A stretch of 34,298 bases of DNA from Clostridia bacterium (GCA_017522345.1 JAFWZN010000097.1:1-34298), one strand, 5' to 3'. Positions 1-8,180 are shown, numbered from the stretch's first letter. The notes: generated by a model from the letters alone, not told the origin. Made by a program: numbers and translations.

Positions 1-100
1 AGGTTGGCTTTGTTCTATGTCTGCTTTTTTCTGCCTGTAGGGAGATTTCTCTCCTGCTTAAATGATGATTGGTAAGTTTTCTGCCTGTTTATGGCAAGCG
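1..100. other. Left window edge, no gene recognised
   Basis: A plus-strand frame is open from the first base to a stop at about 73-75. The 24 residues it encodes are hydrophobic and Cys/Phe-rich, and I do not recognise them. It could be the tail of an upstream gene or chance. Nothing else is visible before the terminator at 101-146. Confidence 0.25.
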
Positions 101-146
101 AAAAGGGGCTGCTGCAGATTTTTTGCTTCTGCAACAGCCCCCTTTT
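101..146. terminator. Bidirectional intrinsic terminator
   Basis: A long, nearly perfect inverted repeat (GGGGCTG / CAGCCCC core, extended by TGCAG/CTGCA) is flanked by an A-run on the left and TTTTATAT on the right. It can therefore stop transcription from either side. It lies 72 bases beyond the amidase stop codon and probably ends the minus-strand operon. Confidence 0.8.
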
Positions 147-217
147 ATATATGTAGGAATGAATTTGATTTTTCGTAGGGTCGGGTGATTTTATGCGCCG
201 TTTTTTCGGTTAGGGAT

Positions 218-1570
218 CTACATTTTTGGCGGCACGACGCCGGGAACGAGGCGCTCGATTGTCGCCGCGGCGTTTAGAAGCTTTTCTTCATCCGCTCCGT
301 ACAGGATTGCGCCGCGCGGCGTGCCGTCCTCGGCCATACAGAGATTGACGGTGATGGAGGGAAGATTGATCGTGTGCATAACGTCGGTGTGGCCGGTCAT
401 GAGGCACGCGTCGAAGGAGGAAAGCTCTTTTACGATCCTCTCTTTGATTTCTTCGCGTTCCTTTAGCGCCTCGTGATAGGCATTTTCGTCCAGATTTCCG
501 CTCGCCACGTCCTCGGCCATCTGAAGAACGGTCACGCCGTAGGGCGCGCGCGTTTTTATATCTTCCTCATAATAGGCGATGATTTCCTTTAGGGTTTTTC
601 TGGGTGCATTCGACGCGCGAAGGTAGGCTTCAAGGTCGTGCTTGAAGGCATAGCGCATGACGTTTCTTCTTGTAACGGACGCGGAGGGCTGGCAGATTTC
701 GGAAATAGCAGCGCCTTCCTTTTTGAGATTGGCAAAGAGGTTTTCGTACCTGTCAAGCTGCTCTTTTGAAACCTGATCGCGATCAAAGGTGTTGACGGCG
801 ATTCTGAGCTTGTGCGCGGGCGTTGGAGATAGGGGAAGGACGGGCGATTCGCACAAAGCCGAATAGACCATGTGAGCGTCATTAACATCGCGCGTCAAGG
901 GTCCCGGCATATCCAGCGCATAGCAGATGGGAATGACGCCGTCTCCCGGGAGACGGCCGCCCGCAGGCTTAAAGCCGGTTACGCCGTTTTGCGCGGCGCA
1001 GCCTACGATGGAAAAGCAGGTGTCGGTTCCAATGGCAAAGGCGCAAAGTCCTAAAGAAACGGCGACGGCGGAGCCCGTACTGGAGCCGCCGGGGTTATGA
1101 TCGGGATGGTAGGCGTTTACCACCTGACCGCCGCGCGAGGAAAAACCGTTGGGGAGGCCGTCGGTCATGTAATTTGCAAACTCGGTCATGTTGGTTTTGC
1201 CCAGAATGATCGCGCCGCTTTTTCGAAGACGTTTTATCACGGGAGCATCCTCAGATGCAATGTGGTCTTTGAGCGCAACGCTGCCGGCGGTGGTGTGAAG
1301 ACCCTTAACGTCAATATTGTCCTTGATAAGAACGGGGAGGCCGAAAAGGGGCAGCGCGTCAGCTGTTGGATTGTTGTCAAGCTTGTTGTCAAGCGCGCGG
1401 GCTTCACAAAGCGCGGCTTCGTTGATTTCGCATACGGCGTTCACGCCGTTTTTTAAGCCGAGTAAATGGATGCGGTCAAGATAAATTCTCGTCAGTTCTT
1501 CTGCGGTCAAGCGTTTTTCGGCAATTTCATTTCTTAAAACATGCGCGGGAAGATGATGAATCGGGATCAT
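218..1570 (-). CDS. Amidase signature (AS) family hydrolase
   Basis: Predicted cytoplasmic amide hydrolase of the amidase-signature family (GatA/FAAH fold), 450 residues, a normal family length. The Ser-cisSer-Lys triad can be placed: Lys83 in LIKDNID, cis-Ser163 in PGGSSTGSA, and nucleophile Ser187 in GTDTCFSIVG. The usual GGS around the nucleophile is CFS here, which marks a subgroup distinct from GatA. There is no gatB or gatC beside it, so a tRNA amidotransferase role is unlikely and the substrate is unknown. The start at 1570 was chosen because GGAGG sits 8 bases upstream; the longer open frame to 1609 has no such site. It follows the phosphoesterase by 42 bases on the same strand, so the two are probably co-transcribed. 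Confidence 0.85.
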   Translation of the reverse strand: MIPIHHLPAHVLRNEIAEKRLTAEELTRIYLDRIHLLGLKNGVNAVCEINEAALCEARALDNKLDNNPTADALPLFGLPVLIKDNIDVKGLHTTAGSVALKDHIASEDAPVIKRLRKSGAIILGKTNMTEFANYMTDGLPNGFSSRGGQVVNAYHPDHNPGGSSTGSAVAVSLGLCAFAIGTDTCFSIVGCAAQNGVTGFKPAGGRLPGDGVIPICYALDMPGPLTRDVNDAHMVYSALCESPVLPLSPTPAHKLRIAVNTFDRDQVSKEQLDRYENLFANLKKEGAAISEICQPSASVTRRNVMRYAFKHDLEAYLRASNAPRKTLKEIIAYYEEDIKTRAPYGVTVLQMAEDVASGNLDENAYHEALKEREEIKERIVKELSSFDACLMTGHTDVMHTINLPSITVNLCMAEDGTPRGAILYGADEEKLLNAAATIERLVPGVVPPKM

Positions 1571-1612
1571 GATATTCGCCTCCGTATATTGATCGGTGGA
1601 TGTATGCAAATT

Positions 1613-2722
1613 TTACAGCTTTTCATATCGGCCCATATACCATCCGGTTACGCTGTTTTTCTTGGCGTAAACGCCGTTTGGAGTTTCCAAGATCACGGAC
1701 AGCGCATCGCCCGGAGAAACGGGGAGAAGATAGTCGGTGTATTCGCTTGCGTGCCACGCATTGCCTTTTTTGAAAAGATTTTTTGCAGGTATGGTCATTT
1801 TTCTTCCGTGATGAAGGACATCGGCGGTTTCTTCGTCCTGTTTAACGATTATCACCTCGTCGTCGCCCCAGCGGATGTAGCTGAAATCGGAGGATTCGGT
1901 CTGGCTGCCAAGCGCCTTTACGGTAGGAAGGCCGTCCCATGTGAAAAGATCATATTTCTTTGATGCATAGGTGGGAAAGACAAGAAGATTGATTTGTCCT
2001 TCCTTTTTTACGCCGCAGCCGCCGTCGATGGAAAGCACGTTTTTGTTTCGGTCGTATACGGGCGCGGCGTTTGGATAGCTTTTGGAATACAGCGTGACCG
2101 GCCAGTGACCGACAATGACGGTTTTTTGAAAGGAAACGTCGGCTGTCAGGAAATGATCCCATTTGAGAAATGGATGGCGCTGCTGATGCTTAAGTTCGCT
2201 AAGATTCTCGTGCGGAATGCCGCCGTGAACGAAAATATAGTTCTGCGTTTCAAGGATTGCGGGAAGGGAGGAAAGAAAATCAAGCTCCTTTTTAAAGTGC
2301 GTCCGCAGAAGGGGAAAGACGGTCATTGTGTCCGTTTCCTCCGTCATAGGAACGCCGATTTCCGAAAGCATTTCTTCAAGCAGGCTTGATTTCCACCAAT
2401 TTCCATAGGCGATGGAAGTGGAAAGAAGGTCTTTCTGAACCGCCGAATCGTCGCTCAGAATCCCCAAAAGCCGCCAATAATCCACGTTTCCCATGAGGGT
2501 GTAAACGGTGTGCGTTTGCGAAAGGGACATGATATAGCGAACCATTTTCAGGTTCTCCGTCCCTTTTTCCAGAATATCTCCGACGATTACAAGGATATCC
2601 TCTTTTTGAAACCGCGCTTTTTCCAGAATGCGAATGAGGCCCTCCATATGCGCGTGCGGATCGGACAGAACGAAAATCCGCTTGTTTTTAGGGAATGAGA
2701 CCTTCTGTATAACGGTGTCCAT
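1613..2722 (-). CDS. Calcineurin-like metallophosphoesterase
   Basis: Predicted dinuclear-metal phosphoesterase of 369 residues, related to the PPP/ApaH-like branch. Metal-binding motifs run in order: D21-x-H23 (SDPHAH), G48-D49 (VGDILEKG), G78-N79 (MGNVDYW), H166 (VHGGIPH) and H206 (VGHWPV), followed by IDGGCG near residue 233 as in ApaH/PrpE-type enzymes. The residue after GN, normally His, is Val80. Residues from about 250 onward form an extra C-terminal region I do not recognise. The start at 2722 is preferred over 2737 because GGAGG lies 6 bases before it and overlaps the upstream ATG. A near-perfect promoter lies just upstream. The substrate is unknown. Confidence 0.85.
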   Translation of the reverse strand: MDTVIQKVSFPKNKRIFVLSDPHAHMEGLIRILEKARFQKEDILVIVGDILEKGTENLKMVRYIMSLSQTHTVYTLMGNVDYWRLLGILSDDSAVQKDLLSTSIAYGNWWKSSLLEEMLSEIGVPMTEETDTMTVFPLLRTHFKKELDFLSSLPAILETQNYIFVHGGIPHENLSELKHQQRHPFLKWDHFLTADVSFQKTVIVGHWPVTLYSKSYPNAAPVYDRNKNVLSIDGGCGVKKEGQINLLVFPTYASKKYDLFTWDGLPTVKALGSQTESSDFSYIRWGDDEVIIVKQDEETADVLHHGRKMTIPAKNLFKKGNAWHASEYTDYLLPVSPGDALSVILETPNGVYAKKNSVTGWYMGRYEKL

Positions 2723-2748
2723 AAAGCGCCTCCGCATGGTTTTTTCTC

Positions 2749-2777
2749 ATTATAGTATAGAAATCAGAAATTGACAA
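2749..2777 (-). promoter_or_regulatory. Sigma-A promoter of the phosphoesterase-amidase operon
   Basis: On the minus strand a TTGTCA box (2777-2772) and a TATAAT box (2754-2749) are separated by 17 bases. The start codon at 2722 is 27 bases downstream, giving a short leader. Confidence 0.8.
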
Positions 2778-2824
2778 TGGGAAATGAAGCGTGAAGGCTC
2801 GGCTTGCTCTTTACACAATGCGCG

Positions 2825-2853
2825 TTGACAGGCTTGTCTGCGCTCTGTATACT
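2825..2853 (+). promoter_or_regulatory. Sigma-A promoter of the MATE gene
   Basis: TTGACA (2825-2830) and TATACT (2848-2853) with a 17-base spacer, 41 bases before the MATE start. It is divergent from the phosphoesterase promoter about 50 bases away. Confidence 0.8.
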
Positions 2854-2894
2854 GAATTTATATACCTATTACGTAAAGGAACGGGTGAAGGCGC

Positions 2895-4262
2895 ATGGGC
2901 AGAATCCGCCTTAAGGATTTTATCGGAAGCAAGGCGTTTTATATGCAGGTGACAAAAATTGCGCTGCCGATTATGGCGCAGCAGTTTGTTACCTCCTTTG
3001 TCAACCTCATCGACAACATCATGGTCGGTCAGGTCAGTCAGTCGGCGCTGACGGCGGTTTCGGTTGCCAATCGCTTCTATATGCTTGCCGCCTCGGTTCT
3101 CTGGGGCTTAAGCGGCGCGGCGGGCATTTTTATCGCGCAGAACTACGGCGCAAAAAAATACGAGCGCTGTCAGAAATTCTTAAACCTCAACATAACGCTT
3201 GGCGCGGGCGTTATGGCGGCGTTTACGGTGATTTTGTTTATCGTTCCGGAATGGACGCTCAGGCTGTTTTCAAAAAACGACGAGATTATCGGTCTTGGAC
3301 TTGAATATGTCGGATATGCCAAATTTACCTACGTTCCCTACAGCATTTCTCTTGCCTGCATTATGGCGATGCAGGCGATTGGACAAAACAAGATTCAGCT
3401 GAAGGTGGGTCTTGTTACGGTGTTTACAAACACCTTTTTAAACTGGGTGCTCATTTACGGGCATCTGGGCGCGCCTGCAATGGGCGTAGAGGGCGCGGCG
3501 CTGGCTACGCTGATTGCAAGACTTCTGGAAATGAGCGTTTACATTTTTCTCTTGGTCAGGAAAAACTATTTCTATCGTCTGGATCTCAAGGGCCTTGCGA
3601 AGCTGGATTTTTCCCTTTTCAAGAGCATGCTTTCAAAGGCGATTCCGCTTACTGCAAACGAGGTGCTGTTTCAGATTGGAACGAGCCTTGTGTTCAAATC
3701 CTACATGCGCATTGACGAATTGCTCGTTGCGGCCATTTCGATTGTCGATACGGTGATGAACATCGCCTTTATCGTGTTTGGCGGCTTATCCGCATCAATC
3801 GCCATATTCATCGGCGGCAAGCTCGGCTCGGGCAAGCTTGACGAAGCGAGGGACGACGCCAAAAAGATCATCGCCTTCGGCATTATGATCGGCGTTTTTC
3901 TTGCGAGCCTTTTGTTCATTGCCGCGCCCTTTATCCACAACCTGTACGATCTGAGCATAGAAGCGCAGGGCGCGCTTAAAACCATGATCCGCATAAAAAG
4001 CTGCCTGATCCCGATTTACGTAGTCACGGTATGCACGTTCTTTGTCTTAAGAGCCGGCGGCGACGCGGTTTCTACCCTCATCATGGATTCCGGCTTTTTG
4101 TATGCTTGCCCGGTGCTCATATCGACGGTACTGTCCGTCTTTACTGAGATTGATCTTGTTTCGCTCTATATTGCGACGGAAAGCCTTGAAATCCTCAAAA
4201 TGTTCTTTGCCATCATGCTGTTTAAAAAAGGCAGATGGGTTAAAAATCTCGCTGAAAACTAA
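2895..4262 (+). CDS. MATE-family multidrug/metabolite efflux transporter
   Basis: Polytopic membrane protein of 455 residues, the usual MATE length, with about 12 predicted membrane spans. The N-terminal stretch (IALPIMAQQFVTSFVNLIDNIMVGQ) shows the typical first helix and MVGQ turn of MATE proteins. The second half repeats the pattern (AIPLTANEVLFQIGTSLVFKS), as expected for the two-bundle fold. Members export organic cations or metabolites in exchange for Na+ or H+; the substrate here is not predictable. The ATG follows a weak GAAGG site. It is monocistronic, with its own promoter upstream and an intrinsic terminator directly after the stop. Confidence 0.9.
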   Translation: MGRIRLKDFIGSKAFYMQVTKIALPIMAQQFVTSFVNLIDNIMVGQVSQSALTAVSVANRFYMLAASVLWGLSGAAGIFIAQNYGAKKYERCQKFLNLNITLGAGVMAAFTVILFIVPEWTLRLFSKNDEIIGLGLEYVGYAKFTYVPYSISLACIMAMQAIGQNKIQLKVGLVTVFTNTFLNWVLIYGHLGAPAMGVEGAALATLIARLLEMSVYIFLLVRKNYFYRLDLKGLAKLDFSLFKSMLSKAIPLTANEVLFQIGTSLVFKSYMRIDELLVAAISIVDTVMNIAFIVFGGLSASIAIFIGGKLGSGKLDEARDDAKKIIAFGIMIGVFLASLLFIAAPFIHNLYDLSIEAQGALKTMIRIKSCLIPIYVVTVCTFFVLRAGGDAVSTLIMDSGFLYACPVLISTVLSVFTEIDLVSLYIATESLEILKMFFAIMLFKKGRWVKNLAEN

Positions 4263-4268
4263 CAAAGC

Positions 4269-4320
4269 AAAAGCGCTGCCCTGCACGGCCTTCAGAAGCC
4301 GTGTAAGACAGCGCTTTTTA
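4269..4320 (+). terminator. Intrinsic terminator of the MATE gene
   Basis: The inverted repeat AAAAGCGCTG...CAGCGCTTTTT encloses a second stem (GCACGGC/GCCGTGT) and is followed by T residues, just after the MATE stop codon. Confidence 0.85.
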
Positions 4321-4361
4321 AGTTTATTCAACAGAAAATGATCCTTAAGCTTCCCCTTCAT

Positions 4362-4429
4362 GTGCCGAAGGCACGCTTCATAGGGCGAAGCCCTGCTTCA
4401 TTCTTCATGCACCGACAGGTGCGCTTCAT
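4362..4429. repeat. Array of three mini-hairpins each followed by GCTTCAT
   Basis: Three short palindromes lie in a row: GTGCC-GAA-GGCAC (4362-4374), AGGGC-GAA-GCCCT (4382-4394) and GCACC-GACA-GGTGC (4409-4422). Each is followed by the same heptamer GCTTCAT (4375-4381, 4395-4401, 4423-4429). CTTCAT also precedes the first and third. The stems differ in sequence while the spacer is constant, so structure rather than sequence is repeated. It resembles REP-like intergenic palindromic elements. Confidence 0.7.
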
Positions 4430-4431
4430 TG

Positions 4432-4466
4432 AAAAAAGCCCGACGCATTTCGTCAGGCTTTTTTTC
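4432..4466 (-). terminator. Intrinsic terminator of the tRNA-Val gene
   Basis: AAAAAAGCC...GGCTTTTTTTT with an inner GACG/CGTC stem, immediately past the 3' end of the minus-strand tRNA. The right arm lies next to the tRNA and the poly-A on the plus strand becomes the U-tract on the minus strand. Confidence 0.8.
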
Positions 4467-4468
4467 CA

Positions 4469-4542
4469 TGCTCTGTGCTGGACTCGAACCAGCGACCCCC
4501 GCGATGTGAACACGGTGCTCTAACCGACTGAGCCAACAGAGC
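4469..4542 (-). tRNA. tRNA-Val (anticodon CAC)
   Basis: The 74-base minus-strand sequence folds as a complete cloverleaf: acceptor GCTCTGT/ACAGAGC with discriminator A, D-stem GCTC/GAGC, anticodon stem CCGTG/CGCGG with loop TTCACAT, variable loop GGGTC, and T-stem GCTGG/CCAGC with loop TTCGAGT. The anticodon is CAC, which reads the valine codon GUG. The CCA end is not encoded (TGG follows), so it must be added after transcription. Confidence 0.95.
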
Positions 4543-4567
4543 AAATCGGTTATTTGGAACAGGGCAT

Positions 4568-4596
4568 ATTATACTACCGGAAAGGAAAAATGTCAA
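4568..4596 (-). promoter_or_regulatory. Consensus promoter of the tRNA-Val gene
   Basis: A perfect TTGACA (4596-4591), a 17-base spacer and a perfect TATAAT (4573-4568) on the minus strand, 25 bases upstream of the tRNA 5' end. A full-consensus promoter fits a stable-RNA gene. Confidence 0.9.
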
Positions 4597-4646
4597 GGGC
4601 TGAAACGGAAAAACCAAGGCGGCTGCGCGATTGTTTGAAAGAATGA

Positions 4647-4675
4647 TTGTCATGAGGTTTGATTGATGATACAAT
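4647..4675 (+). promoter_or_regulatory. Sigma-A promoter of the GH2 operon
   Basis: TTGTCA (4647-4652), a 17-base spacer and TACAAT (4670-4675), 30 bases before the GH2 start codon. Confidence 0.7.
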
Positions 4676-4705
4676 GGATTAAGAACAATAATCGGGGATG
4701 AGTAA

Positions 4706-6424
4706 ATGGATAAATATAATTTGCTTTATACGCCGCAGGGAGAAGCGATTTCGGAAGAAAGCTGGCTTGTATATCCGCGCCCTCAGATGGTTCGGGATTC
4801 GTTTTATTCCTTGAACGGATGGTGGGAGTTCGGGTGCGGAGAAAACAAAGCATACACGGAAAAAATCCGCGTGCCGTTTGCGCCGGAATCGCGTTTGTCG
4901 CTTGTTGGGCGCGCACACATGAAAGGCGACAAGCTTTTTTACAGAAAGCGGTTTTCTTTGCCCGAGGGATTTGTGAAAAAGCGGGTGCTTCTCAACATCG
5001 GAGCCTGCGATCAGGTGTGCAGAGTATCGTTAAACGGCCATGAAATCGGTTCGCACGAGGGCGGGTATCATCCGTTTGCTTTTGATGTGACGGACGCGCT
5101 TTTGGAAGAAAACGAGCTTGAAATCTGCGCGGCGGACGAGCTTGAAAAACATGAATTCCCCTACGGAAAGCAAACGGACAAGCGCGGCGGCATGTGGTAC
5201 ACATGTGTTTCGGGCGTCTGGCAGACGGTATGGCTGGAGAGCGTGCCGGAGAAATATATAAGGAAGATATCCGTTGAAACCGGGCGGGATTATGCCCTGA
5301 TTTGCGTGGAAGGCGATACGGGCGAAGGCGAGGTTTCTGTTTCAGGGCAGACGGAAAGGGTGTTTCCTTTAAAGGATGGGAAGGCGCGAATCGAAATTCC
5401 CGATCCTGTATTGTGGTCGCCCGAGAATCCGCATCTTTATGATTTTACTGTGACTTGCGGGGAAGATGAGGTAAAAAGCTATTTTGCGCTCAGGACTCTG
5501 GAAGTCAAGGACATAGGCGGCATAAAGCGCATGTGCTTAAACGGGAAGCCGTACTTTTTTCATGGCGTGCTGGATCAGGGGTATTATTCGGACGGCCTGT
5601 TTACCCCTGCCGCGCCCGAGAACTATGAAAACGATATCCGATATTTAAAGTCTCTGGGCTTTAATACCATAAGAAAACACATCAAGGCTGAGCCCGAATG
5701 GTTTTATTACCTGTGCGACAAAATGGGCATGTGCGTGTGGCAGGATATGATCAATAACGCAGACTATCATTTCCTGCGCGATACGCTGCTTCCGACAATC
5801 GGCTTTAAGAAGAGAAACGACAAACGGATGCATGGAAATGAAATAAACCGAAAACGCTTTATCGAGTGCATGGAGGAGACGGTTTTAAGGCTCAAAAACC
5901 ATCCGTCCGTCGTGTACTGGACCATTTTCAACGAAGGCTGGGGACAGTTTGACAGCCAGCGGATGTATGAAAAAATGAAAAAACTGGATGCTTCGCGCTT
6001 TATTGCCACCGTTTCCGGCTGGTTTAAGGGCGCGGACACGGACGTCTCCGCCGAGCATGTGTACTTTAAGCCGGTTAGGATAAAGGCCGGCCATAAGCCC
6101 GTTGTCGTCAGCGAATTCGGCGGTTACGCCTATCAGGTAAAGGGGCATGTTTTCAATTCCGGCAAGGAATACGGATATAAAAAGTTCAAAAAGCGCGAGG
6201 AACTGGTCAGGGGAATCGTGTCGCTTTATGAAAGAGAAATCGTGCCTGCAATTTCCAAGGGACTTTGCGGCGCGATCTATACGCAGTTAAGCGACGTGGA
6301 GGATGAAACCAACGGCCTTCTGACCTACGACAGGCGCATTGTTAAAGTTCAGCCGGAGGAGTTTTGGCCCGTCTCGCAGGCGATTAACGAGGAAGTCCAA
6401 AAAATTCAGAAGGGGCAGGATTGA
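4706..6424 (+). CDS. Glycoside hydrolase family 2 protein (beta-galactosidase/glucuronidase-like)
   Basis: Predicted retaining beta-glycosidase of 572 residues without a signal peptide, so it is probably cytoplasmic. Domains in order: N-terminal sugar-binding jelly-roll (about 35-180, with CRVSLNGHEIGSHEGGYHPF), immunoglobulin-like domain (about 185-265), and TIM barrel from about 270. The acid/base Glu410 lies in NHPSVVYWTIFNEGWG and the nucleophile Glu470 in PVVVSEFGGY. This is the compact three-domain form; LacZ-like C-terminal domains are absent. Sugar specificity cannot be read. A GGGG-type ribosome site lies just upstream of the ATG. Its stop codon is directly followed by the next gene's ATG. 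It probably cleaves a small imported glycoside. Confidence 0.88.
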   Translation: MDKYNLLYTPQGEAISEESWLVYPRPQMVRDSFYSLNGWWEFGCGENKAYTEKIRVPFAPESRLSLVGRAHMKGDKLFYRKRFSLPEGFVKKRVLLNIGACDQVCRVSLNGHEIGSHEGGYHPFAFDVTDALLEENELEICAADELEKHEFPYGKQTDKRGGMWYTCVSGVWQTVWLESVPEKYIRKISVETGRDYALICVEGDTGEGEVSVSGQTERVFPLKDGKARIEIPDPVLWSPENPHLYDFTVTCGEDEVKSYFALRTLEVKDIGGIKRMCLNGKPYFFHGVLDQGYYSDGLFTPAAPENYENDIRYLKSLGFNTIRKHIKAEPEWFYYLCDKMGMCVWQDMINNADYHFLRDTLLPTIGFKKRNDKRMHGNEINRKRFIECMEETVLRLKNHPSVVYWTIFNEGWGQFDSQRMYEKMKKLDASRFIATVSGWFKGADTDVSAEHVYFKPVRIKAGHKPVVVSEFGGYAYQVKGHVFNSGKEYGYKKFKKREELVRGIVSLYEREIVPAISKGLCGAIYTQLSDVEDETNGLLTYDRRIVKVQPEEFWPVSQAINEEVQKIQKGQD

Positions 6425-6883
6425 ATGTTTACCGTTTACGTGGATGCGGATGCATGCCCGGTTGTTCGGCTGATTGAAAATATTTCAAAGGAAATGGGCG
6501 TGCCGGTGGAGCTGATTTCAGACACCAACCATATGCTTTCATCCGACTACAGCCGCGTGCGCGTAATTGGCGCGGGCGCGGATGCGGTGGATTTGGCGCT
6601 GATCAATCTTCTGAAGGCGGGAGACGTGGTCGTCACGCAGGACTATGGCGTCGCCGCGCTTGCGCTGGGCAAAAAGGCGCGCGCGATCCATCAAAGCGGC
6701 AGGATCTTTTCGGACGACAACATTGAAGGACTGTTGATGGACAGGCATCTGAGTAAAAAGGCGCGTTTGAGCAAGGGAAAACATCATTTAAAGGGGCCGA
6801 AAAAGCGCACGCCGGAGGACGACATAAGGTTTGAAGCCGCGTTCAGAGCGCTCCTTCAGAGCATTTTGGAAGGAATGGATTGA
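6425..6883 (+). CDS. YaiI/YqxD (UPF0178) family protein
   Basis: A 152-residue protein of the UPF0178 family, matched by several family blocks: YVDADACPV at the N-terminus, VRVIGAGADAVDLALIN, GDVVVTQDYGVAALAL, the SGRIFSDDNI block, and the basic tail KGKHHLKGPKKRTPEDD. The fold is PIN-like and the conserved Asp residues (D7, D9 and the QDYG Asp) suggest a metal-dependent nuclease-type site. No activity is firmly established for the family. It starts on the base after the GH2 stop, so the two are translationally linked although no functional link is evident. Confidence 0.9.
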   Translation: MFTVYVDADACPVVRLIENISKEMGVPVELISDTNHMLSSDYSRVRVIGAGADAVDLALINLLKAGDVVVTQDYGVAALALGKKARAIHQSGRIFSDDNIEGLLMDRHLSKKARLSKGKHHLKGPKKRTPEDDIRFEAAFRALLQSILEGMD

Positions 6884-6908
6884 CGGAAAGAAACGGTAAG
6901 CGTATAAT
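6880..6908 (+). promoter_or_regulatory. Sigma-A promoter of the first Gfo/Idh/MocA gene
   Basis: TTGACG (6880-6885) overlaps the preceding stop codon. It is followed by a 17-base spacer and a perfect TATAAT (6903-6908), 28 bases before the start codon. Confidence 0.8.
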
Positions 6909-6936
6909 ACAAACATAAATTAATTGGAGGCGTTTT

Positions 6937-8007
6937 ATGAGGAAATTGAATGTTGCCATCATCGGACAGGGCAGAAGCGGATATTCCATCCATGGCGCGC
7001 ACTTTAAGACGGATACCGAAAGATTTACCGTCAAATACATTGTGGACGCGATTAAGGAACGCCGGGAAAAGGCCGAAAAGGAATTCGGCTGCGAGACGTT
7101 TGAAAACTATCAGGCGCTGTTTGACAAAAAAGACGATATCGATTTTGTCGTAAACGCCTCCTTCAGCTGGGATCATTACCCGGTTACGCTGGATCTTTTA
7201 AAGCACGGCTTCAATGTTGTGACCGAAAAGCCGCTCGCGGCTACGCCTGAGGAGGCGGATGAGCTGATCAAAACTGCGAAGGAAAACGGATGCATGATCG
7301 CGCCCTTCCAGCAGAGCCGCCTTGCGCCGTATTTTAAGAAGGTGCAGGAAGTCATTGCTTCCGGAAAACTTGGTAGAATCGTTGCCGTCAACATCGCGTT
7401 CTCCGGCTTTGCCCGCCGCTGGGACTGGCAGACCGTTCAGGACAATGTGGCAGGCTCGCTTTTCAATACAGGCCCCCATCCCGTCGATCAGGCGCTTATG
7501 CTTTTGGGCGGCACGGAGATTCCCGATATCTTCTGCAAGATGGACAGAGCCACCACCTTCGGAGATGCGGAGGACTATGTAAAGCTCATCATGACGCTGC
7601 CCGGAAGACCGCTGATCGATCTTGAAATTTCCTCCTCCAATGCTTATCCCTGGGGCACGTACAACATCCAGGGCACGCAGGGCGGCATGTGGGGCACGCT
7701 TTCCGAGATGAAATGGAAGTACTTCGATCCCAAGGACGCGCCCGAGCAGCATCTCATCCGCACGCCCCTGACCGGCAAGGATGGAAATCCCGCCTACTGC
7801 AGCGAGAAGCTTCCGTGGATAGAGGAAAGTTGGGTTGCAGGAGAGGGCGAAAGCGCGTTTGTGAGCGCTGTGCACGATTTCTACACGACTGTTAAGGAGC
7901 ATCTTCTCCTTGGAAAGCCGCTCTACATTCATGCGGAAGAGGTCAGACGTCAGATTGCCGTTATCAAAAAGTGCCACGAACTGAATCCCCTCGATAAGTT
8001 CTGCTGA
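6937..8007 (+). CDS. Gfo/Idh/MocA-family oxidoreductase
   Basis: NAD(P)-dependent sugar or polyol oxidoreductase of 356 residues. The Rossmann dinucleotide motif is GQGRSG at 10-15 (VAIIGQGRSGYSIHG). The family EKP motif (VVTEKPLAATPEEAD) follows near residue 95, and the conserved catalytic-region His is in NTGPHPVDQALMLLGG. The C-terminal half is the mixed alpha/beta substrate domain. Members act on inositols, glucose derivatives, amino sugars and similar compounds; the substrate here is unknown. GGAGG lies 7 bases before the ATG. It has its own promoter and terminator, so it is monocistronic. The glycosidase upstream hints at a role in sugar catabolism. Confidence 0.9.
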   Translation: MRKLNVAIIGQGRSGYSIHGAHFKTDTERFTVKYIVDAIKERREKAEKEFGCETFENYQALFDKKDDIDFVVNASFSWDHYPVTLDLLKHGFNVVTEKPLAATPEEADELIKTAKENGCMIAPFQQSRLAPYFKKVQEVIASGKLGRIVAVNIAFSGFARRWDWQTVQDNVAGSLFNTGPHPVDQALMLLGGTEIPDIFCKMDRATTFGDAEDYVKLIMTLPGRPLIDLEISSSNAYPWGTYNIQGTQGGMWGTLSEMKWKYFDPKDAPEQHLIRTPLTGKDGNPAYCSEKLPWIEESWVAGEGESAFVSAVHDFYTTVKEHLLLGKPLYIHAEEVRRQIAVIKKCHELNPLDKFC

Positions 8008-8025
8008 GAAGAAGGAAAAATTTCC

Positions 8026-8061
8026 ATCCGCCGTTTATGATCGATAAGCGGCGGATTTTTT
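8026..8061 (+). terminator. Intrinsic terminator
   Basis: A 12-pair stem (ATCCGCCGTTTA / TAAGCGGCGGAT, one G-T pair) with a 7-base loop and a run of six T, starting 19 bases after the oxidoreductase stop. Confidence 0.9.
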
Positions 8062-8152
8062 GCGTTGCGCTTTTGAGAGGATTGTGATATACTTATAGCA
8101 TGTGTATCGCGGAGTTTTTACACGCATGATTCAAAATCATCTTTATATCAGA

Positions 8153-8180
8153 TTGAATGTTAACATGGATTGTGTATAAT
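8153..8180 (+). promoter_or_regulatory. Sigma-A promoter of the LCP gene
   Basis: TTGAAT (8153-8158), a 16-base spacer and a perfect TATAAT (8175-8180), 30 bases before the LCP start codon. Confidence 0.7.

Noticed and set aside
4338..4523. Plus-strand open frame through the mini-hairpin array and tRNA
   Set aside because: It crosses a terminator and a tRNA gene; the coding potential is spurious.
4650..4918. Minus-strand open frames at the 5' end of the GH2 gene
   Set aside because: They overlap the GH2 promoter and N-terminal domain, and no ribosome site or recognisable motif is present.
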